From: Diphasiastrum complanatum
Taxonomy: Eukaryota > Streptophyta > Lycopodiopsida > Lycopodiales > Lycopodiaceae
DNA length: 64,000 nucleotides
NCBI GenBank assembly: GCA_029204225.1
Contig: CM055093.1
Span: forward strand, 46,608,338-46,672,337
Direction: 5' to 3'
A model generated the notes under the pieces. It did no database searches. It was not told where the DNA came from and saw only the letters and a program-made list of their open reading frames with translations. Positions within the stretch are counted from its first letter, which is position 1; every line of letters begins with the position of its first letter. The position numbers and the translations under genes are program-made. Below, one piece after another: positions 33,124 to 45,232 of the stretch.

Positions 33124-34999
33124 GTAGGTAGAGTGATTTATCTATTTTCTACATTTGCATATGCTCAATGCCAAGCAATTTTGTGAACAAGTCATTAATT
33201 CAACACTGGATTAGTCCATCATGATACGAATTTTGGCCAGTTTTATTTCTATCTACCAAATTGTTTGACAGTAAGTAGCTTTCAACATTATTTCTTTAAA
33301 TTGCATTTGAAAGCTTTGTGTGGCTTCCAATGGTGTGTAAACTGTGTGATGTGTTAGGGTAACATCATTTTTGTTGTTGTAGAATGCTACTACTTTATAT
33401 TGGAAAGCTTTATGTTGCTTCCAAAACTAGTCATTTGCTTTGATGTGCTTAATCAAAAATTTATTTATGAAGACTGTGTTTCAAGATCTGTCATCAGGCC
33501 ATTGAACTTACATTTCAGGCTCTCCGAACTTGTTTTGCACATATCTTGCTCTTCCTTTCACCCTCCATATTTGTTTAGCAAAGTTTCTCAAATTTCACAT
33601 TCTTTTTTGTAGTAACACTTGTTGCAAACAAAGTGGGTCCCATGATTAAGAAGAATAAACTGATTTTTCAAATTTTGAAGACACTTGTGTATCCCATAGA
33701 TTTATTAGGAGAAATTGATATATGAATGTTAGAGGATAGTCTCAACATCTTTTCAAGGTGCATTGTGGATGCGAGAACAGCCAAAGCGAGCACAACAGAT
33801 GTTGCTTGATGAAACAACTTTCATATGAGAGAGAGAGCGAGAGAGAGCTCTTTCTATTATAGTCGGTGTACCTATGCATACACTTAAATCTACTAATCAA
33901 TCTAATTCATGACCAAAACAACATAATTGTTCTTAATAGCCATCAATCCTTTCACCCTTGCTAGGCTACATTTAACCTAAAATCAATGACTAGTCAAACT
34001 AAGTTAATTAGGGACATAATTTATTTCCCCTCTAATAACATTTCTATCCTCATAAATATGATCAAGGGTAACCCTTGTTAGAAATTTTAGTTCTCTTTCA
34101 AGAGGCATTATCATTTGATTACTTCGATACCATGTGACTTCTCTTCAATTTTTCTTTCATGTCGAGCACTCTTTCTAATTCCAAACGTATGATAGATGAA
34201 CTGTCCATATGGCCAATATTGTCAATGAAGACAAGTGGTTCTCTTCATGCAAACATGAAACATAATATGCACTTTTGACTCCATTTGGGAAATCGATCTG
34301 ATAAGTTAAATAGCCGAGGAATAGAATTTGTGTCTTCTCAGAACCAAAAAGTTAAACAAAACTTTTTGCATGCACCTCCAAAATGTTGTAGATATTAGAC
34401 GTTGTTAGTTGTCAATGCTAGAAGTGGACTTTGTTGATTGTTAGTCTTTAGCATTAATGTTAGTAGTGCTTAAAGCCAATGAGAAGTGGCACTCATAGTT
34501 CCAGCTCCAAAATACCTATCATTTGAGTTAAAATGCTTTTAGGTTCTCATTAGTTTGGAGTCCTTATTGCTTATGCTTTATAATGTTTAAAGCATGAATA
34601 TGCTTTCGATTTTCTTTTCTTTAGGAAAAATTTGGGCTCGAAATGTGCCCTTTAAGAAGTTTGACTTTAGAAAAAGATTATCTAGAGAGAACATTTAGAT
34701 GTCCTTTTTCAAGTTTTCGGTTTTGTTTGTCACTTGACCAATATGGTTAATTTGAGACATTAAATGCTTAAGCATGTTAATTGTTTCATTATTACTTGAG
34801 TATGAAAACAGAGCGCTTTGAATTGTGTTAATGTGGTATGCTTAAACGCACGCTAGCACATGTGGAGATGGAAAACTAAAATGAATGTTGAAATCTGATT
34901 GTTAAATATGGGAGAAACTAAGGACTCTTATGAAATATTTGTTTCTATTTAAAGATCAATAATCTTGTTATGATTATCAAATTTGAAATAATGGAGAAG
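33124..34999. other. RPL26 3' UTR and intergenic DNA
   Basis: The first few hundred bases should hold the RPL26 3' UTR. An AATAAA-like AGAATAAACTG lies near 33650. A GA-rich stretch is at about 33828-33849. No other gene or repeat family was recognised. Confidence 0.4.
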
Positions 35000-37050
35000 T
35001 TTCATCTTCCCATTGCATTTGGACCCCATTATTTTAAGAAATTTTTTGAAAACAACAAAAATTGTTGAGATGTCGTTATCATAGATTTGAGAAAAACTAA
35101 CCTCGGGCATGTGAATTTTGTCGGTAGATGGATCAACCTATTCGAAAGATCCAAATACTAGATCATGTCTCGATTTAAAAGATGCATTTGTAATGGACAT
35201 AGGGGCTTACTTGGATACTACCACAAAGCTTGCAAGAATCTGGTGTGTGTATGACCAACAATTACAATTTGTGAATCAATCATTGCATCATGCTAATATT
35301 CAATTACAACATTATGTATGAATGCTAAACAAGCAATTCTTACTCTAGAAATAATACATAAGAGTTGAGTACTATAATTGCAAGTCCTTGATATTCAAAT
35401 GGAGAAGTTGTGATTTGAAAGTTTGAAATCTCTTGACGACGTAAGTTTTTTCAAAAAGACTAATAATGTGAAAGAATATTGGAACCTTATTTCTATATAG
35501 TGGAAATTGAAAGAAAAGAATTCGTATACTCAAGTAAAAAATGTTAAATATATGTTATTTAATTAAAATTAGGAAGAATGCCTTGACTCATTTTTTAGAA
35601 TCTTGTAAGAAGCATTTGCTCAAGTACTTATACAAATTTAAAATGAGCTCCATTAGAATGTTTTCATTAATATTTTTATTGATCTAAAAAAGGTTTTGGT
35701 TATATGTGCCAATACTATAAAGTAAATGAATGGAAGTTGACTATTGTTATAAACTTTATGAACCTGAAATCATCAAAGGTAAAAACCGTGTGAGCATTAC
35801 TTTGATGATCAAGATACATGATTGTAAATGTTCAATTAGAGAATCACGTATGGTTGTTAACAACATTCTAGGAACATGTTTGGTGGATAACAACATTCTA
35901 GGAACATGTTTATGCTATTGTTGTTTTTTTCCCTTTAAAAGTATATGATTTGCACACATGATCTCACGCTCAAGCATTTTTTGCTTTTTGCAAGTTTTAA
36001 AAGATCATGAAATTCTTCCATGGATTTTTTCACGAACAAATTATGACAGCACATTTGGAAGGTCAAAAATTTACTGTGTTAAGTCATGTAAGTTTTCAAA
36101 TCAAATGGCTCCTTGTAGGTGATTTGAAAACATTGGATTGTATGTGTAATATTTCACACAGTGCAACTACAAAATGTCGATGTCTTTATTGTACGAAAGA
36201 TTGTTATGACATGAATGTGAAACAATCAAATAACAATCCTCATGCAAGTTCAAGAAGATAAAATTTCAAATCTATCCATTCCTTTGAACAAATGTCCACA
36301 TTTGCACATTGCATGCAGAGGGACGAGTTGAAAAGTTGGTACATGTTCATATTCTACTTGTTTTGAATCTAAACCATAGTCTTTAGCTAAGAGTCAACAT
36401 TAAAAAAATTGGAGGATGTGCTTTCAAGGGTAGGATACATAAAGGTAATGTCAAAATCAAAAAAGTGAAAGACTGTCTTAGAGATTAAAAAATGTTCCTA
36501 ATAAGCCATCAATTGGCGGTGCTAAAGCTAGAATTTTTGTTTCCAACCATATAGGAAAATAATCTAGCGTTCAATATGGTATTTGGAAAGAAATTGTTGC
36601 AGGCACACAAGATTTTGAGGAGAAGGGAGCCACATGAAGCAAAAAGGTTAAACTTTGGAAAAAAAATTGATACATTGATAGGTGTTATTAGAAATGATAA
36701 TTTATTAGCTATAAATATCAAGAATTTATAGAACCCTTGCACCACAATTGTCAAGTCTATAAGAGATTCTTGGAAGGGAGGTCACGTTACACATCAATAG
36801 TAATTTTTATATTTATAAATTATTGATATGATGATGAAAAAGTATGTTGTTTGTCATAAATATAATTTTTCATATTTCAGATGTCTTGAATCATAATTCT
36901 TTTTTCATTGGCATCATATCATACTACATCATGCTACAGTATTTGCAAAAGAGTATGGGAGCTATCTTTCTCTCCTATGTTTCATTTACAAAAAAGATTC
37001 TAGGAGAGCTTAGGAACATGAAATACTTCTCAATAGTTCTTGAGTGACGT
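35000..37050 (+). other. AT-rich intergenic DNA with a possible copia gag remnant
   Basis: A plus-strand frame at 36007-36261 contains KCRCLYCTKDCYDMNVK, which resembles a degenerate copia gag zinc knuckle (CX2CX4HX4C with His and last Cys changed). Around 35862-35913 a 29-bp unit (ACAACATTCTAGGAACATGT core) is tandemly doubled. Nothing else was recognised; a decayed copia gag is possible but weakly supported. Confidence 0.25.
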
Positions 37051-37199
37051 GGTGTACTGATGATAATGGACCCCAATTCTTCAACTAAAATTCTATTGTC
37101 ATCACCTAATACTCTCATCTTTTGTCATCATTTACATATTTGAGAATTGTCAACCAATCTCTACGGGATGTCATATGCTGTTTGAATCTATCTACCATC

Positions 37200-37640
37200 C
37201 TTAATTGTCCTAATGGCCTTTAGCTTCATGTTGGTATGTTTTTTTGCTTGTTATTCAAAAAATTTAAAGAATTTGAAGACTTTAGATTTTTTTTGAGAAA
37301 ATATACTACAGTTCTTCTAGAAAATTCATCTATGAATGTTAAGAAGTATTTGGCTCTCCCTCAAGAAGGATTATTTGTCCACATACATAACTATGAACTA
37401 TTTTTGATAAATCTTTTGAAACACGAACATGATTTGATTTGAAAGGTGTTGTAGCAAGCTTCTCTTTAATACAACTTTCGCAAAAAGAAAAATTCTAGTT
37501 GCTAAAAAAATCCAGATCATGGACTAATTTATGTTTAGACATATGCATAATGTTTGAATAATTGAGGTGATCTGTATTATCTAAAGTTGCAACATGTAAT
37601 GCTTGAAAGGAAGAACAAAAGGAATGACTAAGTTTATAAA
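37200..37640 (-). pseudogene. Copia GAG-pre-integrase and integrase remnant
   Basis: The minus strand reads, with interrupting stops, HLNYSNIMHMSKHKLVHDLD, then FCESCIKEKLATTPFKSN, the His/Cys zinc site before copia integrase. Further on come ILLEGEPNT, EFSRR / VVYFLKK-like and NMKLKAIRT segments of the integrase core start. It resembles the same region of copia E but is more decayed. No long open frame remains. Confidence 0.6.
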
Positions 37641-38572
37641 GATATTCTTGCCTAGTGTATCTTTTGATTTTTATCTAAAATGGTGTAACAATCTAAGTCA
37701 AACTCTATTTTATTTTGTTGATTGATAGTAGTGTCTAATTCTAGAAGCATCGTTACTTAATATCTCTTTTTGCTTTGCTGCACTTATTAGATGATTTTGT
37801 TGCTCAAAGAGGAGGTATTAAACAACATTAAAGCACACTCCATAGGGACAGTGGACTACGCCATTAGCTTAAGCATTTCCAAAATAATGAGATGTGCATT
37901 GCCCATTCAAAGTTTGGCCCTATTGGTGAAACAATGTTATGTCTGTTAAGGCATTGTCACATTTCTTAGGAGGACATAAATTTATCAAAGCTAATAAGAT
38001 CATTTTTTTTAAATGATCATATGTTTTGAACATTTTAGGAGATGGTCCAAACACATTCCTTTCATTATATGCTACATATATAGAATTAGTGGGTAATAAG
38101 GACAATGCTCATATCTTAGATCCATTTTCAAGTAGAGAATTCTTCCATGACAACACAACAAATGGAGATGATGGCAAATCTGATGAAGATAAATAAAACC
38201 TTTTGTATTATCAACAATGTATCTTGTACATTCTATAATATTACAAAGTGGTTTATAGCTCTTTCTACTTTCTCTCTTTCTATATAACTTGCATGCTTTT
38301 CTTATTGTACTCTGTTCATTTGGTTATTTGTTGAATTTGAACTCTATGGTAAAACCACTAGAATAATTGGTAAATGTAATTCCTTTTCTCATTGGTTCTT
38401 CATGTTGAAATATTTTGTTAATGAAGATCCTTAAAAACATCATACAATTATTTATTTAGTTTTCTATTTCCTTGGACATTTTTGAAACCTACATAAATAC
38501 GTGTGTTTGTCCAGCAGTCTGTATTTTTACACTGTTTTCTTGAAAACCTACATATTTACTCATGAATTGGAA
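37641..38572. other. Intergenic DNA, nothing recognised
   Basis: AT-rich sequence between the copia remnant and the rDNA fragment. No coding pattern, TIR or LTR tip was recognised. Confidence 0.35.
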
Positions 38573-38574
38573 TA

Positions 38575-38825
38575 ACATGGTCTGAGCTCGACGGGGTTTT
38601 CACCCTCTCTGACGTCCCATTCTAGGGGGAACTTGGGCCCGGTCCGTAACAGAGGACGCTTCTCCATACTACAATTCACATGGCAACGTCGTGCAATTCT
38701 CAAGCTAGGCACTTTTCGGTTCACTTGTCGTTACTAGGGAAATCCTAGTTAGTTTCTTCTCCTCCGCTTAGTGATATGCTTAAACTCAACCGGTAGCCTT
38801 GCTGGATTTGAGCTCCAACCTTGGG
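38575..38825 (-). rRNA. 28S rRNA 5' fragment, pseudogene
   Basis: The minus strand carries TTGAGTTTAAGCATATCA, AAGCGGAGGA, TGGAGAAGCGTCCTC and GACCGGGCCCAAGTTCCC in the order and spacing of the 5' end of plant 28S rRNA. Several positions show C-to-T or G-to-A changes, for example TAACGACAAGTGAACC where TAACGGCGAGCGAACC is expected. The copy stops after about 250 nt, so it cannot produce 28S rRNA. Confidence 0.85.
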
Positions 38826-39063
38826 GCACAAGGCTGGGTTCAAGGACCGCAGAGGTCCCGGGACACGGATTGTGTGCCGAGCTGCTGCGTTGGCACCGGG
38901 AGCGCGCGACTTCGATCGACGTGAGACTCCGCCCTGAGAGGGATGACCCACCTAGCCGCGGCTTCTAGGGAGCCACTCCTGACCGCTGGCATCAAGTCGA
39001 CGTGTCGTGGACGACCAGCTGCACTCCTTCGACGTCCGTAGACGGGGTGAGAGGGTTAGGAGA
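38826..39063 (-). other. ITS2 of the rDNA fragment
   Basis: About 240 bp between the 5.8S end and the 28S start, in the right order. GC-rich. Boundaries are set by the flanking conserved rRNA sequences and may be off by a few bases. Confidence 0.7.
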
Positions 39064-39224
39064 GACGTTGATGCTCAAGCAGACATGCCCTTGGAATGAG
39101 CCTCGAGCGCAACTTGCATTCAAAAAGTCGATGATTCAAGAAATTTTGCAATTCACATTACGTATCGCATTTTGTTGCATTCTTCATTGTTGCAAGAGCC
39201 AAGATATCCATTGCTGAGAGTTGT
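39064..39224 (-). rRNA. 5.8S rRNA pseudogene with CpG decay
   Basis: About 161 nt, full length. Recognisable blocks include GGATATCTTGGCTCTTGCAA, ATGCGATACGTAATGTGAAT, AATCATCGACTTTTTGAATG and CAAGTTGCGCTCGAGG. At many positions where 5.8S has CG this copy has TG or CA: ACTCTCAGCAATGG for ACTCTCGGCAACGG, AATGAAGAATGCAACA for CGATGAAGAACGCAGCG. The universally conserved plant 5.8S motif is thus broken and the gene is non-functional. Confidence 0.9.
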
Positions 39225-39574
39225 TTCGGTTATTCATGTTCGAGACAGCCGTCCTGACTCGTCTCCCGATAGAGAGAGAGGGGGTGGTGGGCAGCATCCG
39301 AGTATAGACTCAGTCGTTGAACTTCTCCCATGTTTGCCTGCCTCACTCCTACGGGAGGGAGGAACGCTCGACGGGGCTGAAGCCGAAGGGGGATTGCGCC
39401 GTGGGTGGTAGTCCGAATGGTCGGGCATACCCGGATTGGTGGATGAGCGTGCTCCACCACAACGCATCCAACAGGGCGCCCCCAGCAGGGCTGGGAACGC
39501 TCTGACAGCCGCACTTCCGCATGAGGCTCCTCATTGGACATCCACAATTCGTCGGGTCTACTCGATTGGTGTGT
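39225..39574 (-). other. ITS1 of the rDNA fragment
   Basis: About 350 bp between the 18S end and the 5.8S start. Longer than typical angiosperm ITS1 and much shorter than conifer ITS1. The widely conserved GGCGC...AAGGAA plant motif was not found intact. Confidence 0.7.
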
Positions 39575-39817
39575 CAATGATCCTTCTGCAAGTTCACCTA
39601 CGAAAACCTTGTTACGATTTCTCCTTTCTCTAAACGATAAGGTTTAATGAACTTCTCACAACGTCACCAACGGAAAACCATCGGCGTCGCCGCAATCCGA
39701 GAACTTCACCAGACCATTCAATCGGTAGGAGCGACGAGTGGTGTGTACAAAGGGTAGGGACGTAGTCAACACGAGTGACGACTCACGCTTACTAGGAATT
39801 CCTCATTGAAGATCAAT

Positions 39818-39856
<39 letters not shown>

Positions 39857-39990
39857 CGATTACCTAGACCTATCGACCCAGGTCATAAACTCGTTAAATT
39901 CATCAGAATAGCGTGCGTGCGGCCCAAAACATCTAAGGGCGTCTATACTTGTTATTGCCTCAAACTTCCTAAGAAGTTGGCCACCAAGTC
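39575..39990 (-). rRNA. 18S rRNA 3' fragment, pseudogene
   Basis: The minus strand ends with TCGTAACAAGGTTTTCGTAG and GGATCATTG, the 3' end of 18S rRNA. Upstream are CCCTTTGTACACACC, ACCGATTGAATGGTC, GATGGGGATAGATCATTGCA and TTGGGCCGCACGCACGCTA. Around 39965 a block normally following CTTCTTAG is deleted, and further upstream similarity fades (to about 40040). About 415 nt of roughly 1,800 remain. Confidence 0.85.
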
Positions 39991-40040
39991 GAATAATTTT
40001 GTTGTTGTCAGAAACCTTCGCAAGGAGTGAATACCCTCCA

Positions 40041-41159
40041 CCCTGCTGAGAGATGGGCTGGAGAGCAAAATGGAGATAGAGTTGGAGGGCACATTCCAAT
40101 GTGTGGTCCTGGAGCAAGATACAACAAGCTATCATGTTGGTTATACTTGAGATTGGTTCAGTTCAATCACTTGGTGAACTATGTTGAGTGAAAGAGGACT
40201 AAAATCACATGTTAGGCATATCTATCTAAGGTGATATGCATCAAATTTGAGCTATATGAATATACTAAATTCCTCAATTTCAATCACTCTATGAGCAATT
40301 TTGAGTGATACGGGCCAAGCAATCTAAATGTACTAAATTTAATATTGGCCAATTTTGATCACTACATGAGCCATGCCGTGTGAGACCAAAATTGAGTTGT
40401 CTCACATGTTAGGCATCAAATTTAAGCTACCTGAATGTTTTAAAATCAAGATTTCTCTTACAATCTCAAGTGATATAGTGGTCATAAATTCCTTGTGTAT
40501 CAAATGACTTCATCTTGCTAAAGAATTCTCAATTTGTAAAAGCATTGTGTATCTTTTATTGGGGCCACATGCAGGGGCACCCTAATTGTGACACTTTTGA
40601 GTGGATTTGCATTAAATCTACAACATTCTTACAATGTCCACAACAATAAATAAAATACTTAAACTTTCTTGACCTTTTACTTTTCAACTTGAGGGTGAAA
40701 TTGAGGTTTGTGAAAAATGATTTTATGTTCTATCTTGACAAAGAAATAATTTAGCCCTCAAAAAACTTTCAAATTTCCAACATTGTTGGGGCATATCTAA
40801 GGGAATGTCCCCGTTAAGCCTCTATCCTTGATTTGCAAAGGTGTTCTTTTGAATAAAAGTCAATTTTTTTTCTTGAAACAATAAAATGACCAGAGATTTG
40901 TAGCCCATGTTCCAAGGCAGAAACTACAATCCCTAGTAATCTATAGCCATAATGACATGGTGTTCAAGTTCACTAAATGATCTATGATAGGTGATTGCGT
41001 GTTTAGGCAGTAAATGAATATATAACACTGATTGCAAATCCAAACATATCGAAATTCACAAGCATTGTATAGGATTGTCAAGTTCTAGTGGTCCTTTTAG
41101 AATTTTGGGCCTTGGCATGTTGCAAGTACACTTTGCTATCCTTTAAATATAGATTTGTT
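40041..41159. other. Intergenic AT-rich DNA, nothing recognised
   Basis: No gene, LTR tip or inverted repeat was recognised between the rDNA fragment and the LINE remnant. Confidence 0.35.
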
Positions 41160-41650
41160 TGTATTAGAGAAATATGCGCATGAAGTTGTGAAAGCTAGCA
41201 CATTGGCATGCTAGCCTAAAACAAAAAGAAAAAAACATCAAGCTTTAAAAAGTTCAAATTTGTCCTTGTTGATTTAGAGGTCGAGCATTTAGAAAAATAA
41301 TCTAATAGGTTTGAAAAAGTTTTGACTTCAACAAACTTTACCCAAATAAAAAAGATAAAGTCATCAACAAACATTTGGGACATAAGCGGGCGAGAGTGGG
41401 ATGGGCAAGGGGTTAAGCTCATCAATCAAAATGGCAATGCTAATAGCAAAATTTAGGGGCTCCATGACTATAACAAATAACAATGATAAAAATCGACAAT
41501 CATGTCTAATTTCAATGTTAGGCTTGATAGGGTCCATAAGAAGCTATTGTGATTGAAAAAATTTCACAATGGTAGCAAGAGTGTGGCAGGCTAGACTACC
41601 CTTTATATTTACAAGTCCCTAATTGAAAATCGCCTCTAATTTTCATTGCT
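41160..41650 (-). pseudogene. LINE (L1-type) reverse transcriptase remnant
   Basis: One minus-strand frame reads RHDCRFLSLLFVIVMEPLNF and AISIAILIDELNPLP, matching the RQGCPLSPLLF-like block of plant LINE RTs. After a frameshift near 41385 comes SQMFVDDFIFF (catalytic YADD-type box) and NLLDYFSKCSTSKSTRTNLN, where SGL-x-x-N-x-x-KS is usual. Only this part of RT remains, without endonuclease or poly(A) tail. Confidence 0.65.
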
Positions 41651-41817
41651 TAGAATCTTTTCTTGGGATACAACCAACCCTTCAATTCTACAAACTTAAG
41701 CAAGCATGCATGATATAAAGACAACTCCTAAATGTGAAGAAGAGGTCCTTGAAAATGGACATATACTGGCAAATACTAATTTAAGAAATGTATAGATCCA
41801 CGTGGAAAGTGATACAT

Positions 41818-42192
41818 TTATGGGTAATATATGTTAGGAAAGAGGATGATGGTACATGCTAATATGTGAGTATTGCATATTTGCAAAGCAAATGAGCTGA
41901 TGGGATGCTTGCATTGGCGTTGGGTCTTTGGAAGTCCAACCACAGAATCCATATATATACTTTCCCATCGTTTCTGAGAGATATCTAGGGGATGTAACGG
42001 CCCTCCAGTCTTAAACCGTTCAGCTTTGGCTAACTGACAAGTTCTATATTTACCCACATAAGATTCGATAAATGGCTTGAGTTTTGGCCAATAAAACTCT
42101 CTTCTGACCAAGTCTAGAGTCCTGCATATACCCGGATGACCTGCACAGGGAACGTCATGACACTCATAAAGAATCCTCTTCTTTATCATCAT
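41818..42192 (-). pseudogene. Integrase zinc-finger region of chromovirus J
   Basis: The frame contains ILYECHDVPCAGHPG, LVRREFYWPKLKPF and YRTCQLAKAERFK, then MDSVVGLPKTQRQ. The HHCC zinc site has Tyr in place of the first Cys (KYRTC for KCRTC), so zinc binding is probably lost. The related copy at 3.3-3.6 kb keeps both Cys. The core domain is missing after QRQ. Confidence 0.8.
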
Positions 42193-42399
42193 CCGGTGTT
42201 ACACAAATTTTTCCATTCCAAAATAGTAAACCACCTCAGAATAGAGAACTGTTCCGCTATTTTCTTATCTTTCCTAGGAACATGAGACCCCTGTGAGTAA
42301 ATCTCTATTCCAATCTCATTTTTTCCTATCTTCACATCTTCTAGATGGGACCAGAATGAAAATATGATTCACACCTCCCTCTCAGTGAAAGATATAGAT

Positions 42400-44180
42400 C
42401 AGTGGAAATATGGGTGAATGAAAGTTCATTTAATTCACCAATTCGACTAAGCGCATCCGCAACTTGGTTAGAGCTGCCCTTGACATATCGGATCTCATGA
42501 TCAAATTCATGCATAAGCTCAGCCCAATGAGCTTTACAACCCCTCAGATCGTTTTGATTACAAAAGTACTTTAGAGGTTGGTGATCTGTATATACTATAA
42601 ACTGACTACCATAGAGGTAATGCCTCTAAGTTTTAAGTGCATGTATTGCAACAAAGAACTCCTTCTCCTGATTTGTGTAACGTAACTGAGGCCCTGTGAA
42701 ATTCTTGCTTTTTAATGCTATCGGCCTATCGTCCTATAGAAGAACTACTCCTATCGCCGAATCACTTGTGTCCGTTCACATGACGTAAGGTATCGTGATC
42801 TGTAAAACAGGAGCTGAAGCAACCATTTGCTTGAGCTTCTCAAGGCATTGGTTCAGTTCATCATTCCACTCAATAGGCGGACTAGGTTGACCTCTCTTTT
42901 TGTTTTTATTAATTTTGCCTTTAGTCAAATTATTTAAGGGTACCGCTACCTTTGCATTATCTTCAATTGACTTACGAAAGAAAACTGTAAACCAAGAAAA
43001 GATTTAACTTCTCTAATCGTCTTCAGTATCGGCCACTCAAGCATTGTCTTGACCTTACTCTCGTCAATCTTCAATCCACTACGGGTGATCTTATAGCCGA
43101 GGTACAACAACTCATGCTTAAAGAGCTCACGTTTAGATTCTTTAGCATACAGTTTTCCTCGTCTGAGAATATCTAAGACAATCTTAAAATGACTCAAATG
43201 CTCCTTAAGTGTCCTACTGTAGATGAGAATGCCATCTAAGAATACAACCACACACTTCTTTAGATATGGACAAAAAAGATTGTTCGTAGTTGGTGCTTTC
43301 GTCAACCCAAAAGCAAGCACGAGAAGTTCATAATGACCAAATCTCGTCCGAAAACCTATCTTTTGCACATCATTCGGATGAATCCTAATTTGATGATATC
43401 CAGTTCTAAGATCTATCTTTGTGAAGTATTTAGCTCCACCTAATCGATCTACCAGGATATTTATTTTTAATAGTTACCTTATTCAACCCCTTGTAGCCAA
43501 CACACAAACGGAAGCCTCCATTTTTCTTCGCTTTCAGAAGAATTAGAGCACCCCATGGTGACTTACTTGGCTGAATATGACCCATCTTCAAGTGATTTTC
43601 AATTTGCTTAGTAATCTTTATCTCTTTTTTCTGAGGAAACCAATATGGTTGTCTAGAGATAGGGTGACTACCTAGAATTAACTCAATCTTATGGTCTACA
43701 GATCTGGACGACGGTATTCCATGAGGTAATTCTTCTGAAAATACATCTTGAAATCCAGACAATATTTTATTCTTCTCAATTTGCTCCTGATCTAAGTCTA
43801 CAAAGTTAAGAATCTTTGACAGTTCACAACAACTTAGATGCATTTCAAATAAATCTAAAATTTGCTTAGCAAATAAAGAATAAGCTTCATACTGCGAATC
43901 AAAAATTTCCATTACATTAACACATGAACTCATCCCAGATGGATGTACAAATTTGTCTCCAAACAATATGTAACTATTCAATTACCCTCCTGAAAAGAGA
44001 GAACATGCTTCTCAAAATCTATCTCATGATGCTTATTAAATAACCACTCGCATCCTAGAATTGTGTCCGTACGTGCTAAATCTAAAACATGAAAATCTAT
44101 TAACTCTCTATAATCTTGGATCCAAACTAGGCTTGGAATGATATCAATAAAAAAGTGTCTGAATTGTCATATTTTAAAGA
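42400..44180 (-). pseudogene. Protease end, RT and RNase H of chromovirus J
   Basis: Around 44140-43981 lies a protease tail (CEWLFNKHHEIDFEKHVLSF, with interruptions). 43981-43430 has [38 protein letters not shown] and [20 protein letters not shown]. 43368-42946 has RTRFGHYELLVLAFGLTKAP and the catalytic region VVFLDGILIYS, where the second Asp of the DD pair is Gly, which should abolish catalysis. YLGYKITRSGLKIDESKVKT follows. RNase H (42740-42420) has one stop (KT*RHYLYG) and ends YVKGSSNQVADALSRIGEL. Inverted relative to the sister copy at 2.2-4.1 kb. Confidence 0.85.
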
Positions 44181-44689
44181 TTAATCTCCCTTTGAACAAT
44201 ATACTTTATGGATATGAAATGAAATATTGACTATCTTTTGCATGCCTTGGTTTAGCTTGTCTCTTTTTATTCTCAAATGAAATGGCCATGGAATTGGAAA
44301 CTTCTTGATACTTATTTGAGCAAATGCTTCCTTTATCATTTTGGTGGAATATGCTTCTCTACTAATACTAGAAGAATCACGTGCACCTTGAACTAAAGTA
44401 TTGTCCAGTATTTTTTCAACCTTGTTCATAATATTCTTAGTAATAGTAGTTTTTTTTGCTTATTCTACTGGTGCTCAACATTGATCTTGTTGACTTAGAA
44501 GTCAGAAGAGAACCTAAGCAACCAATGCAAAACTGCACATGTGAATTATGAGTGATGAACATACTCTTCTCCTCTAATTGCATTTAACATTTGCGTTGGT
44601 AGCAGGTCACGTTAGGCTTAATCTTTGGAATTAGGTTTAGCTTTAGGGTAAAAATTTGATAGACAGGAGAGAGCACATGCACATTTTAG
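44181..44689 (-). other. Unassigned sequence with one 82-codon minus frame
   Basis: An open frame at 44429-44181 (MNKVEKILDNTLVQGARDSS...) lies beyond the protease region of chromovirus J and may be decayed gag or unrelated. I do not recognise it. Confidence 0.25.
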
Positions 44690-44770
44690 GGTTAGGTTTT
44701 TATGGGTTTCGAGAGAGAAAAATACCGATGAAGTGAGGTGTTGGAGAGAGAGAGAGAGAGAGAGAGATCG
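44690..44770 (+). promoter_or_regulatory. RPL26-promoter-like fragment with telo-box and GA tract
   Basis: TTTTAGGGTTAGGTTT (telo-box related) is followed by TTTTTATGGGTTTCGAGAGA, GAAAAATACCGATGAAGTGAG and a GA tract (about 44740-44767). The order and spelling resemble 31206-31312 upstream of RPL26. No ribosomal-protein ORF follows, so this may be a duplicated promoter fragment or the 5' end of an unrecognised gene. Confidence 0.35.
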
Positions 44771-45232
44771 ATAGATCGATCCATCTTTGTCTTCAAACTT
44801 TAGCTCAAAAGTTTTTAACTTTTCATTCAAGGTAAACATCTATATTATGCAAATGTCGAGTCACTTCTTATCTCATAATAGAGTTTTTTTAGATGGCTAT
44901 TGCGGAATATATTACGCTATTTGGATAAATTCTGCAACGCAATAAGATGATGAAGTTGTATTAACTGTTAGTACAGATTAGAGTGTATTAGCCTCACACC
45001 TAACAGCATGCACTGCACTATACTAGCAGCACTAATTAGTACTTACGAATGTTATTGATCCGTGTTTTTATGCTGCTGTTTTGATTACCTTTAGCGTTTA
45101 CTTTTTAGAGCTGCAATTAATTCATTAAGCAGCCTGATTTAGTTAGCTAATATAGCTAGCTGCCTCTAGTTCATCATGTTTGTGATAAGGCTAATTTGGA
45201 TCAGCCAAATTGGTTTCTAGATGGGTTTGCTA

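Noticed and set aside
37052-37090. Plus-strand TDDNGPQF, similar to an integrase motif
   Set aside because: Isolated eight-residue match with no flanking integrase blocks; neighbouring copia sequence is on the minus strand.
39230-39577. Arg/Pro-rich open frames in the rDNA region
   Set aside because: They lie in ITS1; the rRNA order on the minus strand explains the sequence.
39860-40135. 91-codon minus frame
   Set aside because: Its lower-coordinate part is 18S rRNA sequence; chance open frame.
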